From: Piromyces finnis
Taxonomy: Eukaryota; Neocallimastigomycota; Neocallimastigomycetes; Neocallimastigales; Neocallimastigaceae
Direction of reading: 5' to 3'
Assembly (NCBI GenBank): GCA_002104945.1
Contig: MCFH01000044.1
Span: 62,001-126,000 of the forward strand
DNA length: 64,000 nt
Of this stretch, positions 51,550-64,000 are shown in pieces. The notes beneath the pieces are model-generated. The model saw only the letters and a list, made by a program, of their open reading frames with translations. It ran no database searches and was not told where the DNA came from. How positions within the stretch are numbered: the first letter of the stretch is position 1; every line of letters starts with the position of its first letter. Made by a program: the position numbers and the translations under genes.

Positions 51550-54348
51550 TTATTCTACCTTAAAATTACCTTTCATATCTTCTTTTAGCCAAATTTCACA
51601 TTCTTCTCTTGTTCCTTCTGGATTTCTCAATTGCCAAGAAATAACAGCTTTTAATATTTCACCAATAATTGGACCAGCTTTTAAGTCTAATAATTTGCAT
51701 GCAACTTTACCCTAAGTATTAATAAATTTTATCAATAATACACTTTAATAAACTACTGTTGTACTAATTATTTCATAACTATATAAGTAATAATATACAT
51801 TAATAATAGGTTGGAAGTGATGAATATCTTCTAAGTTGTATTTTTTTATTGCTTCATAAAAAGAAACATATTTCTTATGTATTTTTACCATTTCCTCTTC
51901 ATTGTCTGTTTTGTTTTGTATGTTTTTTTATATATATTATTTAAAATAAAAAAGACTATTAAAACATTTTTCCTTCTTTTTTTTTACTTTTTTAATAAAT
52001 CTTAACACTTGACTTTTTTTAAAAATGATATTACCTATATCTTTTTTTAAATTACAAATCTCATCTACAAATGATAAAATAAGAGATAGTGGCCATTTTT
52101 CTTTTATTGGTGCTGCTGCTGCGTTTAATAAATGATGTCCTTTTATAATTGTTTAACATTATTATTGTTGTTATTTTATTAATATAAATATTTAAAGTAT
52201 TTATTCATTATTAATATACTGATAACTAATATTATATTTATATTAATAATATATCATAAAAAAATTATTTAATCTACCATAAAATTCACGATCTTTTTTT
52301 TCATTTCCATTACTTTGCTTAATTATATTTTGTGTTTCTGGTAAAATAGCATGTAATTTAGATATTGTATCTATATCCTCTCTAGAAAACTATTAATTGA
52401 AAATTAAATTTTTATATATTAACTTTTTTACACAAAATATTTTAAAAAATATATATGAGGTTTTCTTTTTAATAAAAATAACTCTATTTACAGTTAAAGC
52501 GTCTCTTATAATATATACAGTTGCTGGTGCTGATTTTATAGCTTCTCTTCTTCTTTCTAAAAAAGTAATTTTTTTGTATGGTAATAGAAGAGAAGCTAAA
52601 TATAAGAAACGGGTGTATTTTTTATTTAATGGATAATAACTTTTTGGAATTAATGAAGCATACATATCATTTTCAATAATTCTAGTTATAAATATTAATA
52701 ATATATTAAATTTTGAAAATAATTATTATTATTTATTTATATTATATGTTTAAAATTACTTATGTAGGGCTCTAACTGCTTTAAGACCAGTGAGAATATT
52801 GATGTCTGATTTAGTATCTTCGGTAGAAAGAATATTTTCGACTGTTGTAGTTAAATGTTTAATTTTTTCTTCTGTTGGAGATACAATAGAATCAGCATTT
52901 AATTTGACTTCTTTTGATTTTTGATCATCTGATTTAGATGACATATCTTTCTTTTTATCTTTACTTTTTTTCTGGATTTGATCTTGAATTTCTTTTACTT
53001 GAGCTTTTGAAAGAGCAGATCTAATGGTGACAACTGCATTTTCTGGTGGTCGAGCAAACACAATTTTATATAAATTTAAATCATAAAGATATTCACAGGC
53101 TTTTAATGGATTATTACCATTTAGCATTTTATTTAATTCTTCACCAATTCTACTACGACTAGTTCTTGTGCTTAACATATTCTAAAAAAATAATTTTTCA
53201 AAAATTAGTATAAATATTAATTTCTACTCTTTAAATATTAAAAAAGAATTTTCATAATTTATTTAGTTTTATTATTATTATATGAAATGAAATTCAAATA
53301 TTCGTAACATACTTGGATTTCTTCATTTTTTATTGCTTCTAACACATTTTTTTCAATAGTGTATCCGAAATGAGAAGCAAAACGCACCACTCTAAGTGTC
53401 CTTAAAGGATCATCATTAAATGTTTCATATGGTGGTAATGGTGTTCTTATAATTTTTTCCTTTAAATCATGTAAACCCTTTATTATTTGTTATGTATGTT
53501 AAATAAATAAATTATTTTTAATTTAATTAAAAAGATGAGATAGTATTTAAATATATTTAATTATTAAGATCTTCAATTTTAAAAGGATTCAATGTATCAA
53601 TTTCCCATTAAATAAATAATAATAAGTAATATACCATTTTTGTAAAATCTTCAACTTCCTTAGTTTGAATATTGTAAAATAAAGCATTGATAGTAATATC
53701 ACGTCGTGAAGCATCTACTGTTGGTGTGCCATAATTTATGGAATACCCATTTGGTTCTGTACTGTCTATTACTGTTGGTGTATCACCACGTAAGTTTACA
53801 AAATCAATTGATTGACCTAAAACTTTTCCTGTTGCAGTTTCCATATTTTTATTTTTTTCTGGATTAGCGGCTACTCGAGCCATATGAGAAACTTCTAAAT
53901 TATTATTTAACATATATTCTCTTACTAATAAAGCAAAATCATAACCCATCATATTATCTACAGCCACGTCAATATCATTTGATTCAAGACCCAATAACTT
54001 TAATGAGTTTTTTTATTATAATATAATATCATTGTTAAGTATTAATAATATATATATTAAATAATATTTAATTTTATAAATTTTTTTTTATTATATTTTA
54101 TTTTATTTTTAATTTTTAATCAAAAAGTGACTTTTTTTATATCTTTTTTACTTTAAATAAGAAATAAATATTTATTCTTTTATTTAATATATTTAATAGG
54201 TAAGATTTTATAAACTTACTTTATCTCTAACCCAACCACCCGCAATCCTTAAGGTTGGCCTTTCTTTTTTTTTTTCTTTTATAAATTCGCAAACATTACT
54301 TAATATATCAAAAATTTTACTCTCATTCTCAGTCAAATTTATTTTCAT
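51550..54348 (-). CDS. CCA1: CCA-adding enzyme, tRNA nucleotidyltransferase
   Basis: CCA1 adds the 3' CCA to tRNAs. Nine exons in transcript order: 54348-54220, 53997-53635, 53477-53313, 53181-52760, 52681-52492, 52389-52279, 52139-52035, 51905-51799, 51711-51550. The head domain shows GGWVRDKLLG (37-46), the metal-binding DIDVAVD (51-57), a GQSIDFVNLRGD stretch, SRRDITINAL (about 140-149), then DDPLRTLRVVRFA and RTSRSRIGEELNKML. The C-terminal exons carry AREECEIWL-type and ISWQLRNPEGTREE sequence seen in fungal and eukaryotic members. About 584 residues are expected. Exon lengths add to 1754 nt, one short of a multiple of three. The mismatch localises to exon 6, where a run of seven A at 52295-52301 would need eight to meet exon 7 in phase. 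A Lys-rich insert (about residues 265-290) is low complexity. Confidence 0.9.
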
Positions 54349-54369
54349 GGTAATCTATCAAATATTTTT

Positions 54370-54400
<31 letters not shown>

Positions 54401-56838
54401 TATAGTGAGTAATTGTTTCTTTTTCGTTTTTTTAATAATAGATTTTAACTAATAAACTCTTCCTTGAAATTATACAATAATGAACCTATTTTTTTAAAAG
54501 ATATATGTTTCTTATCCAATGAAATATCATCATTTTTTATATATATTCTGAATAAGAAATTTTAAAGGAAAAAAATTAGCATATAACAATAGCTTTATTA
54601 AGGATTAGAGTTATAGTATCTTTGATGATTGATCTTCTTTAAAATTATAAATATCTTTTCATTTTATTACTAGAATAGCTATAAAAAAAAACTAAATACA
54701 TATTACCCATTCATTTTAATTAAAGCTATTGTTTTTTATAATATTACTAAAATAACTATTGAAAACTAAATATATATTATCATTTATTTTCTTAAAACTA
54801 TAAATTTATTCAATATATTTTTATTGAAATAAATATTTTATTTTTTTTTTATGTTGTAATAATTGTTTTAAAATAGAATATTCTAAATATAATTTAAAAA
54901 TAACTACTTTTTTCTTTTTCAAAAAAAAATTATAATAATATTATACATTTCATATGTATGCCTTTTTTAATTGAATTAAATATAATACTTAGAAATTAAA
55001 GATTACCAATTTTTTATATATGAATATGAAATACTATTTATATTTAGTTATAATAATAAATATTAATTTATTATTAAAGAATTTAAACTTTATGTAAATA
55101 TAGAAAATGAAAAATTGAAAATGACTTTTTATCTAATATTTGATATAAGATATAAATAAAAATTTGCATTTTCTTTTTATTATTAATAAGGAATCAATAA
55201 TATAATTTTCATATAATAAATATATCAAAAATTATGATGATTGATTAAAATAAAAAGTCAAGCATTATAATATTAGTACTTCATTTAAATAACTATTAGG
55301 AAAAACATTGATGAAAATAATAGTTTTATTATAAACTAAAACTAATATAATAATATAATATATAATATATCAAAGATAACATGTTATAATACAAGCCATA
55401 AATATACTATATAAAAATTACAATAAATAGTTGATATTAAGAGTTTGTGAAGGTTTTAATTTGAAATAATACAAAATTTATAATCATAAAATATAATAGA
55501 AGAATATAATCTAGGTTTCTTTTAAAAAAATAATAAAGTAAAATTATATAAAATGGTATAGTTTAATAAAAATTTCACCTCTCATTCATATATTCAATAA
55601 GTTATTTAATTTTTGATCATCAGTTAAATAATATTAATCTTTTGAAAATGAAAATAATATATTAAAGGAAAAATAATAATGAAAATAATTTTCAAATAAA
55701 AATAATAAATTATTTTTTAATTTAATAAAGTAACATTATTAATTTGCAAATAAAGGATTTTTATTAAATTTTAAAAATTTATTATATTTATCGTTACACT
55801 AAATAGTTAATTTTAATAAAGTTATATTTAACAACTTCATATAAATAATGTATAAAAAGATAATAATGATAAAAAAAATACTTTTTTTCGGTCTACAAAA
55901 TTTTTTTTTTTTTTTTTTGGGTAAATTAATAATTGTGATACAAAACCTTTTTTTAAATTAAAATATTACAATTCGTTTCAGTAACGTTTTTTAATAAATA
56001 TTTTAATTAAAAAAAAATAACAAATTTCCTATTTTATTGAATTTTTAATAAAGAAGCGAATATTTTTTTAAAATAATAAAGCTTATTAAATACTTTTTTT
56101 TTTAATTTTTAATTTTATGAAGATTATTTTATTTGTTAAGGAAATGATACCAATATAAATAATATATATGTATTTTTTATTTATATTAATTAATAAATAA
56201 AATTACAATTTTATTATTATCTTTTTTAGAATTGCTATTATTATGGAGTATTATGATGATTGATAAATTATATTTTAATTTACTTTTCAAATTGTTCATC
56301 TAAAATTTTAATATTTTTATGGAGATGATCTTGTATAAATTATTTTATAAATAAAATTTTTTATTAAAGAAAAATATAGTAATATTATCAATAATTTGAA
56401 GAAAAAATGAATATATAATATTATATATAAATAAAAACTAGATTCTATTATGTAATTAAATTACAAATCCTCATTTAAATGATGAATAAAAAATATTGGT
56501 TTTTATAAAATGATGTAGATTATAAGAATTTTAATAATTATATACTAAAAAAGCTTAGTAATATCAAATAATTTTTTAATAAAATATTAATTAATAAGTT
56601 TTCTTAATTATCCAATGAAAATTATATATTCTTATTATCATATATTAACTGTAATTTATAATAAATAAATTAACATAATATATGCCGTTAAATAGTCTCT
56701 AAAATATTTTCAAATAGTTAATATAAAAAGAAAGTAAATTGTCTAATTTTTTAATTTCCTATATTTTATTTTTGTATTTATTTCATAATTGATAAAGTTT
56801 TGTATAATAATTGTAAATATAGAAATATAAAATCAAAA
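54349..56838. other. Gene-free interval upstream of CCA1 and the glucanase
   Basis: About 2.5 kb shared 5' flank of the divergent CCA1 and GH16 genes. It includes (ATTT)n at 54369-54400 and a T run at 55902-55918. I found no ORF, RNA gene or clear regulatory motif. Confidence 0.6.
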
Positions 56839-58476
56839 ATGAGATTCTCAAATATTTTAACTTTTGTTGGGGTAATTGGAACTGCTTTTGCTGCTTGTCG
56901 TAAGTCTATAATGTTTAAATTAATTAAAATAATTTTAAGGATTAATAATAGTAAATTTAAATTATAAAATTTAATATAATAAATAGCACAAGGTTTAAGT
57001 AGTTGTGGTCAAGCTTGTTATCCACCAAATTTATATTCTTGTGATAAGGGTACCTTATGGTAAATAAATATTCTAAAATTAAATAATAAGATATAAATTG
57101 TAAATTACTAAAATTAAAAAAAAAAAAAAATTGAAAAAAGTATATATTAAAAAAATATTATTGTAATAATTTTAATTAAACAATTAAAAAATAAATAATT
57201 TTTTTAATGGACTTTAAAAAAAAGTCCAATTGGTATGAAGAGTTGTAATGGAGCTTGTTATAGCCCAAATGAATATCACTGTGAAAATGGAAATTTAATT
57301 TATGGAGCTGAACCAATCCCAGTCTATACTCCACCATCTAATAGTGCTGTTGAAAGTAATTGTCCAGGTGGTCAATTAAGTTGTGGTGAAAGCTGTTATG
57401 ATCCAGCAATTTATAGTTGTGATAACAACCAATTATGCCCACAAGGAATGAAAAGTTGTTCAGGAGCATGTTATAATCCAAAAGAATATCACTGTGAAAG
57501 CGGTGGTTTAGTTTACGGACCATCTTCAGGTGGAAATAATGCTCCATATAACCCACCTGTCAATAATCCACCATATAATCCACCAGCTACTAATACTCCA
57601 TCCTACAGTCCACCACCAAGTAGCACTGGAAATGATACTAAGAATTATGATGGATTTAAACTTGTATTTTCTGATGAATTTGAAGGTAATTCCCTTGATA
57701 GAGGTAAATGGACTCCAGAAGTTAATTGCTGGGGTGGTGGTAATGCCGAAAAGCAATGTTATGTTGATCACCCAGAAACAATTTTTGTAAAAGACGGTCA
57801 ATTACACTTAAAGGCTATTTACAAGGGTGCTTATCAATTAAACGGAAATGATAAGTGTACTCTTGATAATGAAGGTTCTTGTTCATGGACTCAACCAATT
57901 ATTAGTGGTCGTGTCAATTCTAAGTTAAACAATTTATCTTGGAAGTACGGTAAGGTTAGAGTTAAGGCTCTTTTACCATCTGGTCCATTCTTATGGCCAG
58001 CTATTTGGATGCTTCCACAAGATGATGTATATGGTACATGGGCTGCTTCTGGTGAAATTGATATTATGGAAGCTAGAGGTCAAGATCCAACCATTATTAG
58101 TCATGCTATCCACTATGGTGGTCAATGGCCAAATAATGTTTACAGCGATAAACTTGCTACTGTTTCTAATGCTCAAGAAAACTGGCATGTTTATGGTGTT
58201 GACTGGACTGAAGATTCTTTAGTTTTTTCTATTGATGATAATCCAACTTATACTGTTGACTTAAATCGTAGTTTCTATTCTGGAAAAGGTGAAAATCCAT
58301 ACACTGGTCCGCGTCAACCATTTGATCAAAAATTCCACTTATTATTCAACGTTGCTGTTGGTGGTGGTTTCTTTGATGCTGGTAAATATGGTGAATTTAA
58401 TCCAGCATCTCATTCTCAACAATGGACTCGTCCAGAATTAGCTATTGACTGGGTTCGTGTATATCAAAGAACTTAA
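56839..58476 (+). CDS. Secreted GH16 beta-glucanase with CBM52-like carbohydrate-binding motifs
   Basis: Likely hydrolyses beta-1,3(1,4)-glucan outside the cell. Exons 56839-56899, 56987-57059 and 57225-58476, all in phase, give 461 residues. Residues 1-19 form a signal peptide (MRFSNILTFVGV ... TAFAA). A Cys motif C-x3-CY-x-P-x2-Y-x-C occurs four times between about residues 24 and 140, in two double units, matching CBM52-type modules (first seen in S. pombe Eng1, beta-1,3-glucan binding). A Pro/Asn/Tyr-rich linker follows (about 150-180). The GH16 domain (about 187-461) has FSDEFEG at its start and the catalytic GEIDIMEARG with nucleophile Glu322, Asp324 and acid/base Glu327, plus WPAIWML and a terminal WVRVYQ. 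The ExDxxE form with the extra Met is the laminarinase type. No fungal dockerin (CBM10-like) is present, so it is probably a free enzyme rather than a scaffoldin client. Confidence 0.93.
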
Positions 58477-58876
58477 AATTTAAGAGATATTATCATTCAT
58501 ATATAAATAAGTTTTGAAGTATCTGAAACTTATTTTTTATAAAAATTAACTCATATTTAAATAAAAATAGATATTTTGATATTTTATCTGAAACTTATTT
58601 TTTATAAAATTTATTTCTTGTAAAATTACAATTTGTATTAATTATTTGTAATAAAAAGTTTAATATTTTTAAAATAATTTTTTATGGCATTTATTATACA
58701 AATTATTGATAAATATTATATAAATGAAATAATACAAATTATTGATAAATATTATATAAATGAAATAAAATAATTTGAATTATATAAAAATTAACAAATA
58801 ATTTTTAATAGATAATAATATAAATCTAATGTATATAAGATGAGATGTAATATATAATGCTTTAATTATTTACATT
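58477..58876. other. Convergent gap with short tandem duplications
   Basis: 400 bp between convergent ends. ATCTGAAACTTATTTTTTAT repeats at 58520 and 58586 (period 66). A 36-bp unit starting ACAAATTATTGATAAATATT is tandemly duplicated at 58698 and 58734. No gene. Confidence 0.8.
58698..58768. repeat. 36-bp tandem duplication
   Basis: Two adjacent near-identical 36-bp units (58698-58733 and 58734-58768) in the 3' flank of the glucanase and the downstream flank of the scaffoldin-like gene. Confidence 0.9.
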
Positions 58877-61800
58877 TTAAATATACAAAATTTTTACTAT
58901 TAACCATAATAATATAATATAAATTGAATCTTTGGATAATTTATAATTAAAAATAGCTTTACTTGGTACACATTTATTAGGATTATTTTTATCTTTTTGA
59001 CATTCAGTATAACCATATTTTTTAGTAGAGCAAATAAAAAGGTCGCTATTTTTTTTATATGAGATATCAAATTCTTCTAAAAATTTTATATTTTTATCCT
59101 TTATATTAGTTTCTATACTGCTATCATTTTTATATTCGTCACCATCACTATCTTCTACATTTTCGTCATTATTATTTTTTCTTTTTTTAAGAAATGAAAT
59201 AATACCACTAATATCATATTTGCTCATACTTCCTTTTGCAATACTATTATCCTTTTTATTTAAAAGTTCTTCGTTTTGTTTTTCTAATTGTTTTGCTGAA
59301 GAAACATAATTATTTATACAAATAAGATCAAAAACCATTGTAGCTGTTTCTAGATCATATCGACAGTTACTAAATACACCCGAGATTGAAGATAAATAAT
59401 CAGATGAAACGTAAGAATCCTCTGCTGTAGAATTATTATGAACAGTAATAAGATAATTCATATATTTAATATTTTCTGGATAGTTCTCTTGATCCATCAA
59501 TGGGAAATGTATAATATATTTTCCAAAACCTTCTGTACTTGCTATGTCACTATGATTTTCTTTAATATCTTTGACATCAATATAATCAATGCATTGTTCC
59601 ATTTTCATTAGGGAAAATATGGAATCTCTTAAACACTGATAATAATTATTCTTTAAATAATAATACTCTCCTACATTACATTTTTGTTTAATACAGCTTG
59701 ATAATATATTACGGTAACCTTTATTTGAAGATTCTAATGAGGTGTCTTCATATACTTTTTGTGTTGTTGCTTTACTATTATATTCACAATAATAAATATT
59801 TCCAGATGATGTCATTACATAGCCAGTATCTTCTATTTCACGACATTCTTTATTTAAATCACATTGGAACATTTTTTGATCAATAGTGTAGAAAATTCCA
59901 TTCATCAAACCTTTTGATTTAATAATAGCAGAATCATTATCAACATCAAATTTAAATACATGAGTGTATCCGGGATAAAGTGAAATATTGGCATAGCCAC
60001 TGATAGTTGCTTTTGACCAAATATTATTTTCATATTTGAAAAGAGATTTCATGATATTATCATAGTAATAGACACCTTCATTTGGCTTATATTCATCGCA
60101 ATGATTTTCATTACAACCATATAATATTATTAATTGACTAGGATCATTAAAATCTTTAAATTCCGCAGTTATACGAGTATTATTATTAATAAGATAATAT
60201 CCCTTTTCTTCAATTAATTTTGCAGAATAACTGGAAAGGCGGTATAAATTTTTAGAGAAAACATAAGCTTCAGAATCAGTATACTCCATCATAACACATT
60301 GCCTAGTTGATTTTGTTGTTTGATTTTGAAGAAAAACCAATTGACCACTAGTATCAATACAAAATTCTTCATTATTATCGTCTATTGATACTTTACATAT
60401 ATTTTGATCTTGTCGAGTACAGGTGATATTATTATTCTGAGGGAAAAAGAATTTATTATAAGAAGGGTCAAACATAAACATATGTTTATTAACATCTACA
60501 AAATAAAAAACTGATGAAATGTTTTTTAATATTTTACAATATTCTCCATTACATTCATATAATTCGATAGAATCTTCATTATATAATTTAATATTATTAG
60601 AATTTAGTAAGGTATGATTTTGAGTATCAATAAAGTATAGACCATTATCTAATTTTTGGGAAATCTGATTATCGTCTATATTGTAAATTATATTTTCTAT
60701 AGTGTAGTAGTAGGATCTATAGACACTAGAAGCCTCGATACAGTTTATATTGATGTTATCAAATAGTTCATTGTAATCTTTATTGATATCATACGAAGTA
60801 TTAATAGAGTCAGTAGCAAAATAGAGCTGTGAATGATAATAATTTGTACAATATCCTCCTTGTGTAATCAAATTTATATCCATTTGTAAGGAGGAATATC
60901 TCGTGGAAATAAAACATTTATTATTTGAAAATTCGCAAATTGGAATAGCCATTAATTCTTTTTCTGATAATTGATTACATTCGGTGTTTGTACAATTGAT
61001 TAAGTTTCTATCTTTTTGATTTAAGTTAGTGGGTAAATCTCTTGAAGTTAACTTATTACTAGTTATAGTATTTTTTAGTAATGCTGACACATATATACCA
61101 GGCTTATTGGAAATCGTATTACAAGTGTTGTCATTATTAATACAATTAATCAAAGTATTATTATAAATAGAAATATAATATCCATCATTCGCTTTTTCTT
61201 TATAGCAATTCATATTATTTATTGAATTAAGAGCACAGTGAATAATGTAATTTGTTCCATTTACAAAAGAATTAGCATCAGGATAGTAACCTTCTTTTAA
61301 GGATTCTTCTGTACATTCAAAAGAATTTTTACAATGAATAATACTATTATTATTGTGAGAAAGATAATATCCAGTCGCTGGTAGAGTAGGTATACAGTTA
61401 TTTTTTGTGCATGTAATTAAATTTTCACTTGGTGTAAGTGCCCCTTTGTTAATATAATAGGTTGGATAATCCATAGTATTATTAACATAATAAAAGTCTT
61501 TGATATTTTGATAGTTAATAATTTTTTTGGCTTCACAATCAAAATAATATCCTTTTTGTGGTTCGAATAATTCACAAGCAGTTCTATTACATTTTATTAA
61601 TAAATCAGTTGTATTTTTATATCCAGAATTAAGCAGGTAACAATTTTCTATATTAGTATTGAATTCGTATAAGGTACTGTTTGTAATTGCTGATACAGTT
61701 AATGATTTACATTCTTTATTATCATTACATCGTATTACACTGTTATTAGTATCTTATTTTTATTTTTTCAGATTTTATTATAGTTAATATATGAATAATA

Positions 61801-64000
61801 ATAATAATATTAAAATATATTTTTTTCATAATAAAATAAATCAACTATATAAAAAGTATTATTTTAAAAATATAATAAATAATTTTTACCATCTAAATAA
61901 CTTCCTTTTGTAGTTAAAACGTCTAAAGTAGAATTGGTACATTTCATTCCTAGTTTTAATGGTTCATACAAAATAAACTTACTTTCTAAACATTCTTTTT
62001 CTTCAATACAACTCTCTGTGGATGAATTGCAATTGAATATTTTCATGGTATTAATATCATATTTTGTTATAGTGGTGTTAAGACTTAACAATTGCTCATT
62101 ATTACTATTTAAAATGAAGTATCCATCATATGGAAAATAAGTAATGGAATAATTAGATACTTTATAGAGTGATCCAGGATTAACAGTCATTCCTGGAAAT
62201 TCAGAAAACTTTACTTCAAAATATGCATATTTTGAAGTAGATTCAGATTGAAGAGGAATAGAGAAATTTTTAAATTCCATACCATTATTAATTGTATTGG
62301 TAATATTAAAGCTTTTTGTAATTAAACTCAGCTGAGATTGATATATACAACAATTTCCTGCGATGTAGAATTTTGGGGTAATTGTTGCTTGACAATCATC
62401 TGGCTTTTCTAAAGAACACTGACGTCCATTACAACTAATTATTTGTTTACTATCTAGAGCATATATATAATATCCTTTAAATGGGTCTTTATTCTGGCAT
62501 TTGGAATTTTCACAAAATATTAATTGAGAAAACAAATTTTCGTTGATATTAACTTTAGAAGATTGCATTAAATAATACCCATTATTACTAGTGGTTGGTT
62601 GACATGAAATTGCCAGAGTTGAGTTTTTAGCTCCTTTACAATAAATTAATGGAAATGTGTTATTATTGATATTATTATTTAAAAAATATCCCTCTTCTGG
62701 ATGAGTGTGAATTAATGCATATTTATTTACATCAACTATTTTATAGGTAATTAAATACCCTTGTTTACCAGAAATGAAGTATTCATTTTTATTAGTGTTT
62801 GTGATATCTACTTCTTTACATTCAATATTATTAGAGTTTGCTTTTTCATCAGAACAATATATTAATTTAGGGTTTGAGGTGATTATATCTTGACTTCCAT
62901 TAATATAATAACCAATATTAGCTAATGATTTATCTTCCTTACAGTAGGTATCATTTTTGCAACTAATAAGATGGCCAGTATGTGCTTTAGAAATAAAATA
63001 TGAATTTTTATAGTATAATATATTTATTGAATTACATAAATGAATGGAATCACAGTAAATCAATGGTTTATCGTTGTCTTCTATTGATGTTCCAGAATTT
63101 ATATAGTAACCTTCTTCTATCAATTTATTGTAAAAACATTTATTATTATTACATTCAATCATAACATTATTATCTTGTTGAATTCCAATATAATATTGAT
63201 CATTTTTAGCAATTTTAAAAGAACAATTATTATTGTAGCAATAAATTAGAGTGTTATTCATAGAGGATGCAGCTGAGTTTACATAAAACCCATTTAGGAT
63301 ATTATTTTTTAATAAGCATTTTCCTTTACTACATTCAATAATACCAGTTTTATTATTACTCTTTTTTTGAATATAATACGAACCATTAGAACCATCTTCA
63401 ATATTACATAAAACCTCTTTTTTTAAAGTATTATATTTACAACTTATAATATCTCTTTCATATTTATTAGAAGTTTTTGGTAATAGTTCAGCATTGATGA
63501 AAGAATAACCATCTTCTGGCTTAATACTTTGTAATATAGTATCAGCGTTTTGAAGTCCTGATAGTTCTATAACTTCTCTATTTTGAAAAGTAGATAAATA
63601 AAATCCATTTTCCTTAGGTAAATGGCAACTTGTTGAATTATCCTTTTGACATATATAAATAGTTTTTATTGGGATAGAAGTATTATTAATTAATCGATTG
63701 TTGTTATCAAAGAGATATATTCCTCTTTTTGAAAAATTATCATATTCGATCTTACAAAGTACAGAACTATAATCTTCTAAACCTGTTGTTCTTGGCATTA
63801 ATTTTACTCTGATAGGTTCTTGATAATTATCAATATCACTTTTCTTATCATCATTATTAATATCAAAATTTTCTAAAATTACTTTTTTGTGAAAACTTTT
63901 ATTACTAATTTCTTTGTTTAATGATAATGGTGCATTGTTAGTGTGATTAATCTTGGAATGATATTGTAGCACAGTATTATTTACATTATTTTTATTAGCT
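58877..64000 (-). CDS. Second scaffoldin-like Cys/Tyr-repeat protein, 5' end beyond window
   Basis: Two exons are visible: from the right edge (64000) to 61890, and 61752-58877, joined in phase across a 137-nt intron (donor GTAAAA, acceptor ATAAG). About 1661 residues are in the window and the frame is still open at the edge, so the start and any signal peptide are outside. The body is a chain of GYY/GYF-x-N ... LI-x-C-x4-C repeats like the gene at 2218-6579. The last 700 residues contain the same C-terminal module (IPICEFSNNKC, CTN ... LYFATDSI, LYECNGEYCKIL, VDVNKHMFMF) and an end GYTEC ... NPNKC-PS followed by a hydrophobic tail. It differs by a Lys/Asp/Asn-rich insert before the tail (FLKKRKNNNDENVED) and by more AT-biased codons, suggesting lower expression. 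A paralogous membrane-anchored scaffoldin is the best reading. Confidence 0.75.

Overview
The window is very AT-rich eukaryotic DNA with long homopolymer and microsatellite tracts, many short introns (GT..AG, donors mostly GTAAGT, GTAAAT or GTATGT) and Asn/Ser-rich low-complexity proteins. Together with scaffoldin-like Cys/Tyr repeat proteins, a CBM52-GH16 glucanase and a relic of a bacterial-type hydrolase, this points to an anaerobic gut fungus (Neocallimastigomycota). That assignment is inference; no rRNA or organellar marker is present.

Layout, left to right. 2218-6579 (+) encodes a complete secreted, C-terminally anchored scaffoldin-like protein. 7913-9240 (-) is a Ubc1/UBE2K-type ubiquitin-conjugating enzyme in eight exons. 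10557-11570 (+) is an F-box protein. 12006-16165 (-) is a 14-exon SNF1/AMPK alpha kinase whose introns carry huge (TTA)n and (TTTTA)n arrays. 17214-23326 (-) is a six-exon, mostly disordered protein of about 1834 residues with a membrane-hairpin-like segment. 24596-29083 (+) is an 11-exon HBS1-like GTPase with an SPFSL-repeat N-terminus and degenerate G motifs. 29899-33339 (-) is an Asn/Met repeat protein. 33340-37856 is a long gene-poor gap. 37857-42855 (-) is a three-exon nuclear-looking protein with about 33 copies of a 15-residue repeat and two SUMO-interacting-like motifs.

43600-48330 holds two decayed copies of an APE-type LINE retrotransposon in the same orientation, and a third relic lies near 7.3 kb. 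48613-49585 (-) is a broken alpha/beta-hydrolase gene. 51550-54348 (-) is the CCA-adding enzyme CCA1, with one apparent single-base frame break. 56839-58476 (+) is a secreted GH16 beta-glucanase with four CBM52-like Cys motifs. 58877-64000 (-) is a second scaffoldin-like gene that runs off the right edge.

The two scaffoldin-like genes and the glucanase fit an extracellular polysaccharide-degrading system. The SNF1 kinase, E2 enzyme, F-box protein and CCA1 are housekeeping or regulatory genes with no evident link to it. For spliced genes I derived exon boundaries by hand from reading frame, splice consensus and family conservation; every join is in phase except the one flagged in CCA1.
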